Of a DNA stretch of 47,892 nt, positions 34,313-44,299 are shown piece after piece; the stretch's first letter is position 1, and every line of letters begins with the position of its first letter. Origin of the DNA: Enterovibrio nigricans DSM 22720 (GTDB lineage Bacteria > Pseudomonadota > Gammaproteobacteria > Enterobacterales > Vibrionaceae); assembly GCF_900167155.1 (NCBI RefSeq), contig NZ_FUXU01000033.1:1-47892 (forward strand), read 5' to 3'. Both the position numbers and the translations under genes were made by a program. The notes under the pieces were generated by a model that was given only the letters and a program-made list of their open reading frames with translations, was not told the DNA's origin and ran no database searches.

Positions 34313-35867
34313 AGGATTTGGCTAGAAAGAAGCGATAAGAGGGGTTATCCGTTTCATCTTTCCAGGAGTACCCCAACTCTCTGAGATGCGCCGTGAAAGA
34401 GAGCAGATCTTTTTCATCCAGCTCAAAACCACATAACACACGACCATAGTCCGCACCGTGGTTACGATAATTAAAAATACTGATGTTCCAGTGCGTACCT
34501 AATGTACTGAGAAAGCGTAACAGAGCACCTGGGTATTCAGGGAATTCAAAGCTGTAGAGACGCTCTTTCATTGCTTTAGTCGGGCGGCCACCAATCATAT
34601 AGCGAATGTGTACCTTCGCCATTTCATCGTCAGACAAGTCAACAACCGGGTACCCGCCTTTACGTAGGTCAGTAATGATGCCGTCTAACTCTTCCTGACC
34701 GTTTAGTAAGCGCACACCAACAAAGATATTGGCCAGCGCATCATCGCTGTAGCGGTAATTAAATTCCGTCACCGCGCGACCGCCTAGAATTTTACAAAAC
34801 TCCAAGAAGGCGCCCGTTTTTTCCGGAATAGTGACCGCCAGTAACCCCTCCCGCTTCTCACCTAACTCAGCTCGCTCAGAGACATACCTCAGGCTGTGGA
34901 AGTTGGTGTTGGCGCCAGAAAGGATAGCGGCAATTTGCTTTCCTTGGACTTGATGTACATCTACGTATTTTTTCAGCCCTGCGAGCGAAAGTGCACCGGC
35001 AGGTTCTGAAATAGCACGAGTGTCTTCAAAGATATCTTTGACCGCCGCGCAAATTTCATCGCTGGATACCGTAATAATATCGTCGAGGAGCGTCTGGCAG
35101 AGACGAAAAGATTCATCGCCAATTCGTTTGACTGCTACGCCATCAGCAAAAGTACCGACATTATCGAGCATCACTGGCTCACCCGCATCCAATGCGGCTT
35201 TTAAGCAGGCTGAATCTTCTGCTTCAACAGCAATCAGTTTCACGTGAGGCATCAACTGTTTGACGATAACCGCGACACCGGCGGCGATACCGCCACCGCC
35301 CACAGGCAGAAAGATATAATCGAGATGCCCGTTTTGCTGCAACATTTCCATACCGATCGTGCCTTGACCTGCGATCACTGAGGGATGATCAAACGGAGGT
35401 ACAAAGGTATAGCCATGCTCATCGGCCAACTCGACCGCTTTGGACTTGGCTTCATCGAAATTATTTCCGTGTAGCACCACATTGCCACCAAAGCTACGCA
35501 CTGCAGCGACTTTGATGTCGGGAGTGGTTCGCGGCATGACAATGGTCGCTTTAATGCCCAGTTTGCTGCCAGACAAAGTGACGCCTTGGGCGTGATTACC
35601 TGCAGACGCAGCAATCACGCCAGCTTTTTTCTGGGCATCGGTCAACTGAGCCATCATGTTATAGGCTCCGCGCAATTTGAACGAATGCACCGGCTGGCGA
35701 TCTTCTCGCTTCAGTTGAATGGAATTGCCCAATCGCTGGGAAATTCGCGGCATGTCCTGTAATGGGGTGACTATCGCTACTTCATAAACAGGTGCACAAA
35801 GAATATCGCATAAGTAATCTGCATTACTGAGCGGTGCAGGTTCTCGTTGTTGGCGGGCCTGACTCAT
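34311..35867 (-). CDS. ilvA: Threonine ammonia-lyase, biosynthetic
   Basis: PLP enzyme that converts threonine to 2-oxobutanoate, the committed step to isoleucine. 518 aa. PLP lysine in SFKLRGAYNM, glycine-rich PVGGGGIAAG. Two C-terminal ACT-like regulatory repeats (about 330-515) give isoleucine feedback control. Last gene of ilvGMEDA, 2 bp after ilvD. Confidence 0.97.
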   Translation of the reverse strand: MSQARQQREPAPLSNADYLCDILCAPVYEVAIVTPLQDMPRISQRLGNSIQLKREDRQPVHSFKLRGAYNMMAQLTDAQKKAGVIAASAGNHAQGVTLSGSKLGIKATIVMPRTTPDIKVAAVRSFGGNVVLHGNNFDEAKSKAVELADEHGYTFVPPFDHPSVIAGQGTIGMEMLQQNGHLDYIFLPVGGGGIAAGVAVIVKQLMPHVKLIAVEAEDSACLKAALDAGEPVMLDNVGTFADGVAVKRIGDESFRLCQTLLDDIITVSSDEICAAVKDIFEDTRAISEPAGALSLAGLKKYVDVHQVQGKQIAAILSGANTNFHSLRYVSERAELGEKREGLLAVTIPEKTGAFLEFCKILGGRAVTEFNYRYSDDALANIFVGVRLLNGQEELDGIITDLRKGGYPVVDLSDDEMAKVHIRYMIGGRPTKAMKERLYSFEFPEYPGALLRFLSTLGTHWNISIFNYRNHGADYGRVLCGFELDEKDLLSFTAHLRELGYSWKDETDNPSYRFFLAKS

Positions 35868-35869
35868 GA

Positions 35870-37711
35870 TTATCCCTCCAGCTTGCTTTTGTCGCGCACC
35901 GCACCTTTATCGGCACTGGTAGCAAGGCTTGCGTACGCTTTAAGCGCTAAAGATACAACGCGTTCACGAGAAACGGGTTTCCAACCACGCGCGTCAGCGT
36001 CAGCGCGACGTGTCGCCAATTCAGCATCGTCCACTTCCAGCACAATCGAACGATTAGGAATGTCGATAGCAATGATGTCGCCTTGCTTCACCAAGCCGAT
36101 GGCACCACCGCTTGCAGCTTCTGGTGAAACATGACCGATTGACAACCCACTGGTTCCGCCAGAGAAACGACCGTCAGTGATCAACGCACATGCTTTTCCT
36201 AGCCCCATGGATTTTAGATAGGTGGTTGGATACAGCATTTCTTGCATACCAGGACCGCCTTTCGGGCCTTCGTAACGAATCACAACCACTTCGCCCGCTT
36301 TTACTGCACCAGACAGAATGCCGTTAACCGCATCTTCTTGGGCTTCGAAGACATGAGCAGGGCCACGGAAGACGAGATTCTCTTCATCTACGCCCGCTGT
36401 TTTGACGATACAGCCGTCAACTGCGAGGTTGCCGCCAAGTACTGCAAGGCCGCCTTCTTGACTGAATGCATTTTCACGGGTACGGATACAACCGTTAACA
36501 CGGTCATCATCGACAGTGTCCCAACGGCAGTCTTGTGAGAAAGCCTTGGTGGTGCGAATGCCGGCTGGACCCGCACGGAAGAAAGTTTTTACGTCTTCAT
36601 CTTCGGTGACCATGATGTCGTATTGTGCAATGGTGTCACCCATGGTTTGGCCCAATACGGTTGGTACGTCAGTATTGAGCAGGTCAGCACGCGCCAATTC
36701 ACCCAAAATCGCGATCACGCCGCCCGCACGGTGCACGTCTTCCATGTGATATTGCTGGGTTGACGGTGCCACTTTACAAAGGTGAGGAACGCGACGAGAC
36801 ATTCGGTCGATGTCCGCCATATCAAAATCAATTTCACCTTCTTGTGCGGCGGCAATAAGGTGAAGAACGGTGTTACTGGACCCGCCCATTGCGATGTCGA
36901 GTGCGGTGGCATTTTCAAATGCGGCACGGTTAGCGATGTTGCGAGGCAGTACAGAGGCATCGTCTTGCTCGTAGTAGCGTTTGGTTAACGCAACGATGCG
37001 TTGACCCGCTTTTAGGAACAATTGTTCGCGATCGGCGTGCGTTGCCAACATTGAGCCATTACCCGGTTGACTAAGGCCCAATGCTTCGGTCAGGCAGTTC
37101 ATGGAGTTTGCGGTAAACATGCCTGAGCACGAACCACAGGTTGGACACGCTGAGCGTTCGATCTGCTCGCTTTGCTCGTCAGACACTTTTGGATCAGCGC
37201 CTTGGATCATGGCATCAACCAGATCCAATTTTAGGATCTGATCGGAAAGCTTAGTTTTACCCGCTTCCATTGGGCCGCCTGAAACAAAAATCACAGGAAT
37301 GTTGATGCGCATGGCTGCCATCAGCATTCCTGGGGTGATTTTGTCACAGTTAGAGATACACACCATGGCATCAGCACAGTGTGCGTTGACCATATATTCC
37401 ACCGAATCGGCAATCAGTTCACGCGATGGCAGGCTATAAAGCATACCGCCGTGACCCATCGCGATACCGTCATCCACGGCGATGGTGTTGAATTCCTTCG
37501 CGATACCGCCCGCTTGTTCGATTTCGCGAGCAACGAGTTGGCCCATGTCTTTTAGGTGAACGTGTCCCGGTACAAACTGGGTGAAGGAGTTCACCACGGC
37601 AATGATAGGTTTTCCGAAATCTTCATCTTTCACGCCAGTGGCGCGCCAAAGGGCACGGGCGCCGGCCATGTTACGGCCGTGAGTGGTGGTGGCTGAACGA
37701 TACTTAGGCAT
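35870..37711 (-). CDS. ilvD: Dihydroxy-acid dehydratase
   Basis: Fe-S dehydratase of isoleucine and valine synthesis, 613 aa. Cluster cysteines in [11 protein letters not shown] and the [17 protein letters not shown] region. The start [17 protein letters not shown] at 37711 is the family start, so the 20-codon upstream extension is rejected. Lies 20 bp after ilvE. Confidence 0.98.
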   Translation of the reverse strand: MPKYRSATTTHGRNMAGARALWRATGVKDEDFGKPIIAVVNSFTQFVPGHVHLKDMGQLVAREIEQAGGIAKEFNTIAVDDGIAMGHGGMLYSLPSRELIADSVEYMVNAHCADAMVCISNCDKITPGMLMAAMRINIPVIFVSGGPMEAGKTKLSDQILKLDLVDAMIQGADPKVSDEQSEQIERSACPTCGSCSGMFTANSMNCLTEALGLSQPGNGSMLATHADREQLFLKAGQRIVALTKRYYEQDDASVLPRNIANRAAFENATALDIAMGGSSNTVLHLIAAAQEGEIDFDMADIDRMSRRVPHLCKVAPSTQQYHMEDVHRAGGVIAILGELARADLLNTDVPTVLGQTMGDTIAQYDIMVTEDEDVKTFFRAGPAGIRTTKAFSQDCRWDTVDDDRVNGCIRTRENAFSQEGGLAVLGGNLAVDGCIVKTAGVDEENLVFRGPAHVFEAQEDAVNGILSGAVKAGEVVVIRYEGPKGGPGMQEMLYPTTYLKSMGLGKACALITDGRFSGGTSGLSIGHVSPEAASGGAIGLVKQGDIIAIDIPNRSIVLEVDDAELATRRADADARGWKPVSRERVVSLALKAYASLATSADKGAVRDKSKLEG

Positions 37712-37731
37712 TTCCTTGTCCTCTTTACAAC

Positions 37732-38667
37732 TTACTTGGCTTCCGGAGAGACCGGATCGAGCCATCCCCACTTATCTTCTGTTTGGCCACTGAACAGGCC
37801 AAAAAATGCAGATTGTACTTTTTCGGTGATTGGGCCACGAGTGCCTTCGCCCACCGTGATTTGGTCAACGCTGCGAACCGGTACGATTTCTGCCGCAGTT
37901 CCCGTCATAAAGACTTCATCAGCGAGGTATAGCGCTTCGCGAGCAATGTTTTCCTCACGGACTTCATAACCCATGTCTCGTGCAAGGATCATGATGGAGT
38001 CACGGGTAATACCTGGCAAAATAGCGCTGGTGGCAGGCGGCGTTGAAATGACACCATTTTTCACCACAAAAAGGTTCTCGCCTGCGCCTTCTGAAAGGTA
38101 ACCATCGACACTCAATGCGATACCTTCTGCATAGCCATGGCGACGCGCTTCTCCGCCCACCAGCAAGCTAGACAGGTAATTACCGCCCGCTTTGGCTGCT
38201 GTTGGAATGCTATTTGGCGCGGCGCGGTTCCAGCTTGAAATCATGGCATCAACACCATTTGCTAGCGCTTCTTCACCGAGGTAAGACCCCCAACTGAATG
38301 CCGCAATGATCAAGTCCATTTTGGTCTCAGGTGGTGGGCAAACACCTAGACCCACGTTGCCAATAAAGCCCAACGGGCGGATGTATGCAGAGCGTAAGTT
38401 ATTGGCACGCAATGTTTCGCGGCACGCTTCCATCAGTTCATCAACGCTGTAAGGGATAGGAAAGCGGTATATTTTTGCGCTGTCTTTCAGACGTTGCATA
38501 TGTTCTTGGTGACGGAAAACGATAGGGCCATTTGGCGTGTCATAACAACGAATACCTTCGAAGACAGACGTACCATAGTGCATGGCATGGGTCAGAACGT
38601 GTACGGTGGCATCCTGCCAAGGAATCAGTTCGCCGTTTGACCAGATAAAGTCCGCAGTGTTTGCCAT
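37732..38667 (-). CDS. ilvE: Branched-chain amino acid aminotransferase
   Basis: Last transamination step for Ile, Val and Leu. 311 aa, class IV PLP fold. PLP lysine in [14 protein letters not shown], plus EGAGENLF and [10 protein letters not shown]. The family start [17 protein letters not shown] sets position 38667. Between ilvM and ilvD. Confidence 0.97.
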   Translation of the reverse strand: MANTADFIWSNGELIPWQDATVHVLTHAMHYGTSVFEGIRCYDTPNGPIVFRHQEHMQRLKDSAKIYRFPIPYSVDELMEACRETLRANNLRSAYIRPLGFIGNVGLGVCPPPETKMDLIIAAFSWGSYLGEEALANGVDAMISSWNRAAPNSIPTAAKAGGNYLSSLLVGGEARRHGYAEGIALSVDGYLSEGAGENLFVVKNGVISTPPATSAILPGITRDSIMILARDMGYEVREENIAREALYLADEVFMTGTAAEIVPVRSVDQITVGEGTRGPITEKVQSAFFGLFSGQTEDKWGWLDPVSPEAK

Positions 38668-38692
38668 TATTTTAATCCTTATAAGTAACGCA

Positions 38693-38941
38693 TTACTGTT
38701 GTTCTTGAGGGAGCAGACTGACGTGTGAGACATCCCATAATTTGTCTAATTGATTCTGAAGATTGGATACCGGACGGTCGCTGTTTACCTCTAGGGTAAT
38801 TTCGACGGTGTCACTGTTGTCTTTATGATGCATATCCAGACGAGTGAGGCGAAAGCCGCGGTGACGAACAATGCGAAGCAGACGCTCAAGCAATTCCGGC
38901 TTGTCGTCTGCATTGATAAGAAGCGTGTGAGATTGGCTCAT
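38693..38941 (-). CDS. ilvM: Acetolactate synthase II small subunit
   Basis: ACT-domain regulatory partner of IlvG, 82 aa. Begins [23 protein letters not shown]. Its ATG overlaps the ilvG stop (ATGA), indicating coupled translation of the two subunits. Confidence 0.94.
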   Translation of the reverse strand: MSQSHTLLINADDKPELLERLLRIVRHRGFRLTRLDMHHKDNSDTVEITLEVNSDRPVSNLQNQLDKLWDVSHVSLLPQEQQ

Positions 38942-40584
38942 GTTCTCTCCAACATATCCTGGTTGGCGGCACCGGGTGGAACCAGCGGCCATACGTTCTC
39001 TTCCTCTGAGATAGCAACATGCAGCATGTAGGCTGTGTCACTGGCCAGCATTGCCTCAAGGGCAGGCTGAACCTCGTCTTTACGGGTAATGGTCTTACCC
39101 GGTATATCAAACGCTTTTGCTAACGCAACAAAGTCTGGGTTATCCGATAAGTTGGTTTCACTGTAGCGTTTATTAAAAAACAGTTCTTGCCATTGGCGAA
39201 CCATGCCGAGGCGCTGATTATCAAGCAGCACTATCTTCACGGGTATATTACGTCGTTTTAACGTGCCAAGCTCCTGAACGTTCATCATAAACGACCCGTC
39301 TCCCGAAACTAATACGACCTCGTCATCAGGACGCGCCATTTTTGCGCCCATGGCGGCGGGTAAACCAAAGCCCATGGTACCCAAACCTGCAGATGTCAGT
39401 AAATTTTCTGGTCGGCGAGGCTCCACATGCTGTGCTACCCACATTTGATGCTGACCAACATCTGTCGCGACGACAGTCGAATCCGGCATGGTGTCGGAAA
39501 GCTGTTTTAACAGCAGTGGTGCATAAATAGGATCGCCAGGATGGTCATAACGCCAGCCGAAGTTGGCTTTCATAGCAGTGATGTTTTCTTGCCACTCCAC
39601 AATATCAGAAGGCTCACCGAGCTGCGGTAAAACGCTATTGAGTTCGCCGCGTAGTGCCACGTTAGCACGGCGCAGTTTGTTGAATTCGGCTGCATCGATG
39701 TCGATATGAACCACTTTTGCGTGTGGTGCAAAGGTATCGAGCTTTCCGGTCACACGGTCATCAAAGCGTGCACCGATCGCAATCAATAGATCGGATTGTT
39801 GTACAGCAAGGTTCGCCGCTTTGGTGCCGTGCATACCGAGCATGCCAAGGTAGTAGGGGTAATCTTTGTCGACCGAACCTAATCCTTTCAGCGTGCTGGT
39901 TGCCGGAATTTGGTGGTGTGTCAGGAATTGACGCAATGTATCAGTGGCATGACCGAGTTGAACGCCGCCTCCCACGTAAACGATGGGTTTCTTAGCCTGA
40001 GCGATCAGTGTATTCGCTTCTTGCAAAACAGACGGAGAAATCTCAGGCATTGCGGGCAGCGGTAGGACTGGAACTTCAACGTTATCAAGCTGCGCCAACT
40101 GCACATCTTTTGCGATATCAACAAGAACGGGGCCTGGGCGGCCTTCTTTAGCGACAACAAATGCCTCTGCCAACGTAGAGGCTAAATCACGGGTATCAGT
40201 TACCAAGAAACTGTGTTTGGTACATGCAAGGGAAAGCCCTAGAACGTCTACTTCCTGAAAGGCGTCAGTACCGATAAGTGGGCTGGCAACTTGACCAGTG
40301 ATCGCAACAATGGGCACGGAGTCCATCATCGCATCAGCAAGGCCTGTTATGAGGTTAGTTGCCCCAGGCCCTGACGTGGCTAGGCACACACCAACACCGC
40401 CTGTGGAGCGGGCGTAGCCGATAGCAGCCATAGCAGCGCCTTGCTCATGACGACAAAGCACATGGTCAACACCACCGTCATACAAGGCATCATAAACGGG
40501 CATGATGGCGCCACCAGGATAGCCAAAAATTGTTGTTACGCCTTGCTGCTGTAACGCGCTAACAACCAGTTGTGCACCTGTCAT
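38938..40584 (-). CDS. ilvG: Acetolactate synthase II large subunit
   Basis: TPP- and FAD-dependent synthesis of acetolactate and acetohydroxybutyrate. 548 aa and intact, unlike the frameshifted copy of E. coli K-12. The catalytic Glu lies in [11 protein letters not shown], and the TPP-Mg motif runs [14 protein letters not shown] to [10 protein letters not shown] strong GGGAGG precedes the ATG. Expression is controlled by the ilvL attenuator upstream. Confidence 0.98.
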   Translation of the reverse strand: MTGAQLVVSALQQQGVTTIFGYPGGAIMPVYDALYDGGVDHVLCRHEQGAAMAAIGYARSTGGVGVCLATSGPGATNLITGLADAMMDSVPIVAITGQVASPLIGTDAFQEVDVLGLSLACTKHSFLVTDTRDLASTLAEAFVVAKEGRPGPVLVDIAKDVQLAQLDNVEVPVLPLPAMPEISPSVLQEANTLIAQAKKPIVYVGGGVQLGHATDTLRQFLTHHQIPATSTLKGLGSVDKDYPYYLGMLGMHGTKAANLAVQQSDLLIAIGARFDDRVTGKLDTFAPHAKVVHIDIDAAEFNKLRRANVALRGELNSVLPQLGEPSDIVEWQENITAMKANFGWRYDHPGDPIYAPLLLKQLSDTMPDSTVVATDVGQHQMWVAQHVEPRRPENLLTSAGLGTMGFGLPAAMGAKMARPDDEVVLVSGDGSFMMNVQELGTLKRRNIPVKIVLLDNQRLGMVRQWQELFFNKRYSETNLSDNPDFVALAKAFDIPGKTITRKDEVQPALEAMLASDTAYMLHVAISEEENVWPLVPPGAANQDMLERT

Positions 40585-40694
40585 TTTAACCTCCCGGCGT
40601 TATGTTGTGGGGAGGTATGTGTCTGCTCTGCTTCCTTAAAAGGTTCCATGCCGCGTTATCCTTTTGCGTTTTTACAACCGTCGGTCCATATGTG

Positions 40695-40727
40695 AAAAAA
40701 GCCCCCGAACCTTTCGATGCGGGGGCT
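40695..40727 (-). terminator. ilv operon attenuator terminator
   Basis: The minus strand reads AGCCCCCG-(12)-CGGGGGCT followed by TTTTTT. It is located 20 bp after the ilvL stop and about 110 bp before ilvG, the expected place for the attenuator. Confidence 0.88.
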
Positions 40728-40745
40728 GGTTGCGATGTTTGTTTG

Positions 40746-40832
40746 CTATTTTCGAACCGTCGCTGCCCCTCGCGGTAGTAGCACCACGATAATTGAAATA
40801 ATAATGACTAGAGCGCGATTCAATTTATTCAT
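40746..40832 (-). CDS. ilvL: ilv operon leader peptide
   Basis: 28-residue ORF beginning MNKLNRALVIII and ending AATVRK. Eleven of residues 8-19 are Leu, Val or Ile, with the stretch interrupted only by one Ser. It is followed by alternative hairpins and the attenuator terminator. Ribosome stalling at these codons when Ile, Val or Leu tRNAs are uncharged would allow readthrough into ilvG. It is too short for ordinary gene calling. Confidence 0.88.
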   Translation of the reverse strand: MNKLNRALVIIISIIVVLLPRGAATVRK

Positions 40833-40852
40833 TTTTGATTCATTCTTCGCCG

Positions 40853-40881
40853 TATGTGTCGGCTGTGTATGATTATGTCAA
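40853..40881 (-). promoter_or_regulatory. Candidate ilvL-ilvGMEDA promoter
   Basis: A perfect TTGACA (40876-40881, minus), 17-base spacer and a weak CACATA -10 (40853-40858). A second possibility lies upstream: TTGTCA (40937-40942), 18 bases, TACCAT (40913-40918). I cannot tell which is used. Confidence 0.45.
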
Positions 40882-41041
40882 TGTTTGTTTGCATACATGT
40901 TTTCCGCTCATAATGGTATCACAGACCTTTGTCGCATGACAAGAAAAAATTGTGCGGTTTTTCCAAATTCTGCTTAAAGATGCAGTAATACTTAATATTG
41001 GAATATTTAAGTTATTGATAATTAGATATTTAGTTGAATTT

Positions 41042-42586
41042 ATGAATTTAGCCATTATTCACAGTCGTGCTTGCGTTGGTGTAAGTGCTCCTTCCGTTAC
41101 CGTTGAGGTTCATATCAGTAATGGTTTACCGGGTTTTAACTTAGTTGGCCTAGCGGAAACGACTGTCAAAGAAGCCAGAGATCGCGTTCGCAGCGCCATC
41201 GTTAATTCGGGGTATGAGTTTCCTGCTCGTCGGATCACGGTCAACCTCGCACCCGCCGATCTGCCTAAAGAGGGCGGACGATTTGATCTACCCATTGCGC
41301 TCGGCATTCTTGCCGCATCGGGACAAATCCCGATGACGCGTCTCGAAGGGCATGAATTTGTCGGTGAGTTGGCACTGTCAGGCCAACTTCGTGGTGTAAA
41401 AGGTGCGCTTCCTGCGGGTGTTGCGTCACGAGAAGCTGATAGGCAACTGATTGTCCCTGATGATAACGGCGGGCAAGTGGCGTTAGTGGGACGAGATCGA
41501 CATCTTTCTGCGCCTGATCTTATCAGTGTTTGCCGTCACCTTGGTGGTCAGGGGAGTCTGGATCTTAAAGAGCCTGAACGTGAGGACAGTGCTGATGTAC
41601 CGTCTCCCCGATGTCTGCAAGACATTATTGGTCAGCAACAAGGGAAGCGTGCATTAGAAATAGCCGCGGCGGGATCTCACAACCTACTGTTTTTAGGGCC
41701 GCCGGGGACGGGGAAAACCATGCTCGCCTCGCGAATGGCTGATTTGCTTCCTCCCATGAGTGACAAGGAAGCGTTAGAGACGGCAGCCGTGACGTCACTG
41801 ACTGAAAAACCGCTGCATGAAGGAAACTGGCGTCAGCGGCCGTATCGCACGCCGCACCATTCAAGCTCTATGGCGGCTTTGGTGGGCGGTGGCTCAATCC
41901 CCAAGCCGGGAGAGATCTCACTGGCACACAATGGATTGTTGTTTCTCGATGAAATGCTAGAGTTCGAACGCAAAGTGTTGGATTCACTGCGTGAGCCGTT
42001 GGAATCCGGTGAGGTGGTTATTTCTAGAGCCAACGGGAAAACGCGTTTTCCTGCGCGTTTTCAACTTATCGGCGCATTGAATCCAAGCCCTACAGGCCAT
42101 TATGAAGGGCAGTTGGCACGCTCAAACCCGCAAGCTACCTTGCGTTATCTCAGTCGTTTGTCGGGCCCTTTTCTTGACCGGTTCGACTTATCGATTGAAA
42201 TTCCGGCTTTGCCACGAGGCACGCTCACTGAGGGCGGTGATCGCGGTGATCGCGGTGATCGCGGTGAGCCGACGGCGGTGGTGAAAGTGCGGGTGGATAA
42301 TGCCAGAGCAGTAATGCTGGCGCGAGCTGGAAAGGTAAACGCTCAATTATCTAGTCGAGAAATCGACAAATACTGTCCGCTGGCGTGCGAAGATGCCGAT
42401 TTTTTGGAAACCGCGTTACATCGACTTGGGCTTTCCATTCGTGCCTACCATCGCATTATCAAAGTGGCGCGAACCATTGCTGATTTAGCGGGGGAGAAAG
42501 ATATTTGTCGTGGACATCTCGCGGAAGCATTGGGGTATCGTTCGATGGACCGATTGTTGAAACAGTTGACGGCCTTGGCCAGCTAG
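41042..42586 (+). CDS. yifB: YifB/ComM family Mg-chelatase-like AAA+ helicase
   Basis: AAA+ protein. In naturally transformable relatives ComM is known as a hexameric branch-migration helicase for DNA uptake recombination. 514 aa from the ATG at 41042 (MNLAIIHSRACVGVSAPSV), which fits the family. The 30-residue upstream extension is AT-rich leader. N-terminal ChlI-like domain with LPGFNLVGLAETTVKEARDR, Walker A LGPPGTGKTML, and GLLFLDEMLEFERKVLDSLREPLE. It contains an in-frame (GDR)3 repeat near residues 399-407. Divergent from ilvL. Confidence 0.95.
   Translation: MNLAIIHSRACVGVSAPSVTVEVHISNGLPGFNLVGLAETTVKEARDRVRSAIVNSGYEFPARRITVNLAPADLPKEGGRFDLPIALGILAASGQIPMTRLEGHEFVGELALSGQLRGVKGALPAGVASREADRQLIVPDDNGGQVALVGRDRHLSAPDLISVCRHLGGQGSLDLKEPEREDSADVPSPRCLQDIIGQQQGKRALEIAAAGSHNLLFLGPPGTGKTMLASRMADLLPPMSDKEALETAAVTSLTEKPLHEGNWRQRPYRTPHHSSSMAALVGGGSIPKPGEISLAHNGLLFLDEMLEFERKVLDSLREPLESGEVVISRANGKTRFPARFQLIGALNPSPTGHYEGQLARSNPQATLRYLSRLSGPFLDRFDLSIEIPALPRGTLTEGGDRGDRGDRGEPTAVVKVRVDNARAVMLARAGKVNAQLSSREIDKYCPLACEDADFLETALHRLGLSIRAYHRIIKVARTIADLAGEKDICRGHLAEALGYRSMDRLLKQLTALAS
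42236..42271 (+). repeat. 9-bp in-frame tandem repeat in yifB
   Basis: Three exact copies of GGTGATCGC (42236-42262) plus a fourth diverged unit GGTGAGCCG, encoding GDRGDRGDRGEP. This is a slippage-prone array in the C-terminal half of the AAA+ domain. Confidence 0.9.
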
Positions 42587-42706
42587 TCTCATTCGCTTTT
42601 TTTGGCACTGATTTGACCACTGGTAACTGAATAGTGTTTTTTATTTGTCCAGCGTATTATTACGGCCTCTTAACAATATCTAATACGACGCGCTGGGATT
42701 CTGTTT

Positions 42707-43624
42707 TTGCTGTTACTTGTTCTAAACTCTGTGCTGGTTTGCATTAACACTGCGTTTTGGTCAGTGCTAATTTGCTGCTTTGCGCTTTTGAAACTGCTCA
42801 TGTCGATCCCGGCTTGGCAGCGTTCTGTATCCAAAGTATGTAATGGCTTTATGTGGGCGTGGGCGACACTAAACCACAAGCTTTTAATGCTGACATCGAA
42901 CGTGGAATGGGACGTAGAAGGCGGAGAGAATCTCGACAAGAACGGTTGGTACTTGTTGATTGCCAATCACCTCAGTTGGACCGATATCGTGGTGGTTTTC
43001 TCTGTGTTTAGAAACAGCATCCCCATGGTGAAGTTTTTCCTCAAACAACAGCTTTTGTACGTCCCTTTTTTGGGGTTAGCCTGTTGGGCGGTGGACATGC
43101 CGTTTATGAAGCGCTATTCGCGTCAGTACCTTCTCAAGCACCCAGAAAAGCGTGGCAGTGATTTGGAAACGACTCGAAAGTCTTGTGCCCGTTTTCGTCA
43201 CACTCCAACGACAGTGGTGAATTTTGTCGAAGGCACGCGCTTTACTGAAGGAAAACAAAAACACACACGCTCTCCTTATCAACACCTGCTGACACCGAAA
43301 ACCGGTGGCATTGCGTATACCCTAGGTGCAATGGGCGAGCAGTTTGATGCCATTATCAACGTGACCTTGGCATATCCAGACAACAGGACGTTGCCATTTA
43401 AAGACCTGCTGTCAGGTCGTATGAAGAAAGTGGTTGTTCGTATCCATACACTGCCTGTCGATGACTCAGTGACGGGAGATTACTTTAATGACAAAACATT
43501 TAAACGTAATTTCCATCAGTGGTTAACGTTAATCTGGGAAGACAAAGATCGTGAACTGGAAGGGATATACAAAGAAAGTCCCGCTCAAACAACGGATAAC
43601 ATTCCGGAACGGCACACTGTTTAA
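42707..43624 (+). CDS. yihG: YihG-type 1-acyl-glycerol-3-phosphate acyltransferase
   Basis: Membrane acyltransferase of the PlsC superfamily, thought to set fatty-acid composition of phosphatidic acid. 305 aa from TTG. Two N-terminal hydrophobic helices, catalytic NHLSWTD (HX4D-type), FVEGTRFT motif, FLGLACWAVDMPFMKRYSR. The start is uncertain. No ATG or GTG lies in frame upstream before the stop at 42671. Homology to E. coli YihG seems to extend upstream of the TTG, through in-frame CTG, ATT and ATA codons. Confidence 0.9.
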   Translation: MLLLVLNSVLVCINTAFWSVLICCFALLKLLMSIPAWQRSVSKVCNGFMWAWATLNHKLLMLTSNVEWDVEGGENLDKNGWYLLIANHLSWTDIVVVFSVFRNSIPMVKFFLKQQLLYVPFLGLACWAVDMPFMKRYSRQYLLKHPEKRGSDLETTRKSCARFRHTPTTVVNFVEGTRFTEGKQKHTRSPYQHLLTPKTGGIAYTLGAMGEQFDAIINVTLAYPDNRTLPFKDLLSGRMKKVVVRIHTLPVDDSVTGDYFNDKTFKRNFHQWLTLIWEDKDRELEGIYKESPAQTTDNIPERHTV

Positions 43625-43626
43625 AT

Positions 43627-43652
43627 AAAAAAAGGCCTGTCGGCCTTTTTTG
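43627..43652. terminator. Bidirectional terminator between yihG and dsbA
   Basis: AAAAAAAGGCC-TGTC-GGCCTTTTTT between two convergent genes. Confidence 0.85.
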
Positions 43653-43660
43653 TTTTTCAC

Positions 43661-44263
43661 TTATTGCGTTAGCAGGTAATTTACCAGCTCGAAGTACTCT
43701 TCTGTGCTGTTGATGGTGGTTGGCGTCACGTGGTAGCGGCCGTTAACGATCAGGGCTGGTACACCACGAAGACCTGATTCTTGGAACGCCTTATCAAAGC
43801 GGTTTGCCATCGCGTTCACAGCAAAGCTGTTATAGGTGCCATCGAACTTCTTCGCATCAATGCCTTCATCGACAAAGATCTGACGGATTTCTTCTTCGTT
43901 ACGCGGTGGCTTGTTCAACACATGAATGCGGTTGAAAATGACAGGTGCAATTTTGTCTTCCACACCCAGCATCTCTGCGGTGGCATACGCTTTGCTCAGC
44001 GCTTTACCCATGTTACCGCCCATAAAAGAAACATGGTTCTTATTGAAGGGTACGTTTTCTGGGATTTGTTTTTTCAGTTCTGTCATCAAGCCTTGGCTGC
44101 GAAAACAGTGCGGGCAATAAAATGAGAAGAACTCAGTGATGGTTGGGGATTCTGACTTTGGCAAATCCAGAACCTGGTAATCTTCGCCTGCATTGAAACG
44201 TGCAGCTTGCGCAGAAAATGCCAGCATGGCAGCTGCGGCGACAGCGAACAGTTTTTTCAACAT
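43661..44263 (-). CDS. dsbA: Thiol:disulfide interchange protein DsbA
   Basis: Periplasmic oxidase that puts disulfides into secreted proteins. 200 aa. Signal peptide about 1-20 ([16 protein letters not shown]), active site CPHC (50-53), cis-proline loop [19 protein letters not shown] precedes the ATG. It follows srkA by 36 bp, the same operon as in E. coli. Confidence 0.97.
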   Translation of the reverse strand: MLKKLFAVAAAAMLAFSAQAARFNAGEDYQVLDLPKSESPTITEFFSFYCPHCFRSQGLMTELKKQIPENVPFNKNHVSFMGGNMGKALSKAYATAEMLGVEDKIAPVIFNRIHVLNKPPRNEEEIRQIFVDEGIDAKKFDGTYNSFAVNAMANRFDKAFQESGLRGVPALIVNGRYHVTPTTINSTEEYFELVNYLLTQ

Positions 44264-44299
44264 AACTTCCTTTCTCCCTGATTGTAATAGTTATTCAGT

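Noticed and set aside
35239-35254. A second parS-like sequence, AGTTTCACGTGAGGCA, in ilvA
   Set aside because: Three mismatches to the consensus and 15 kb from parAB, so chance is likely.
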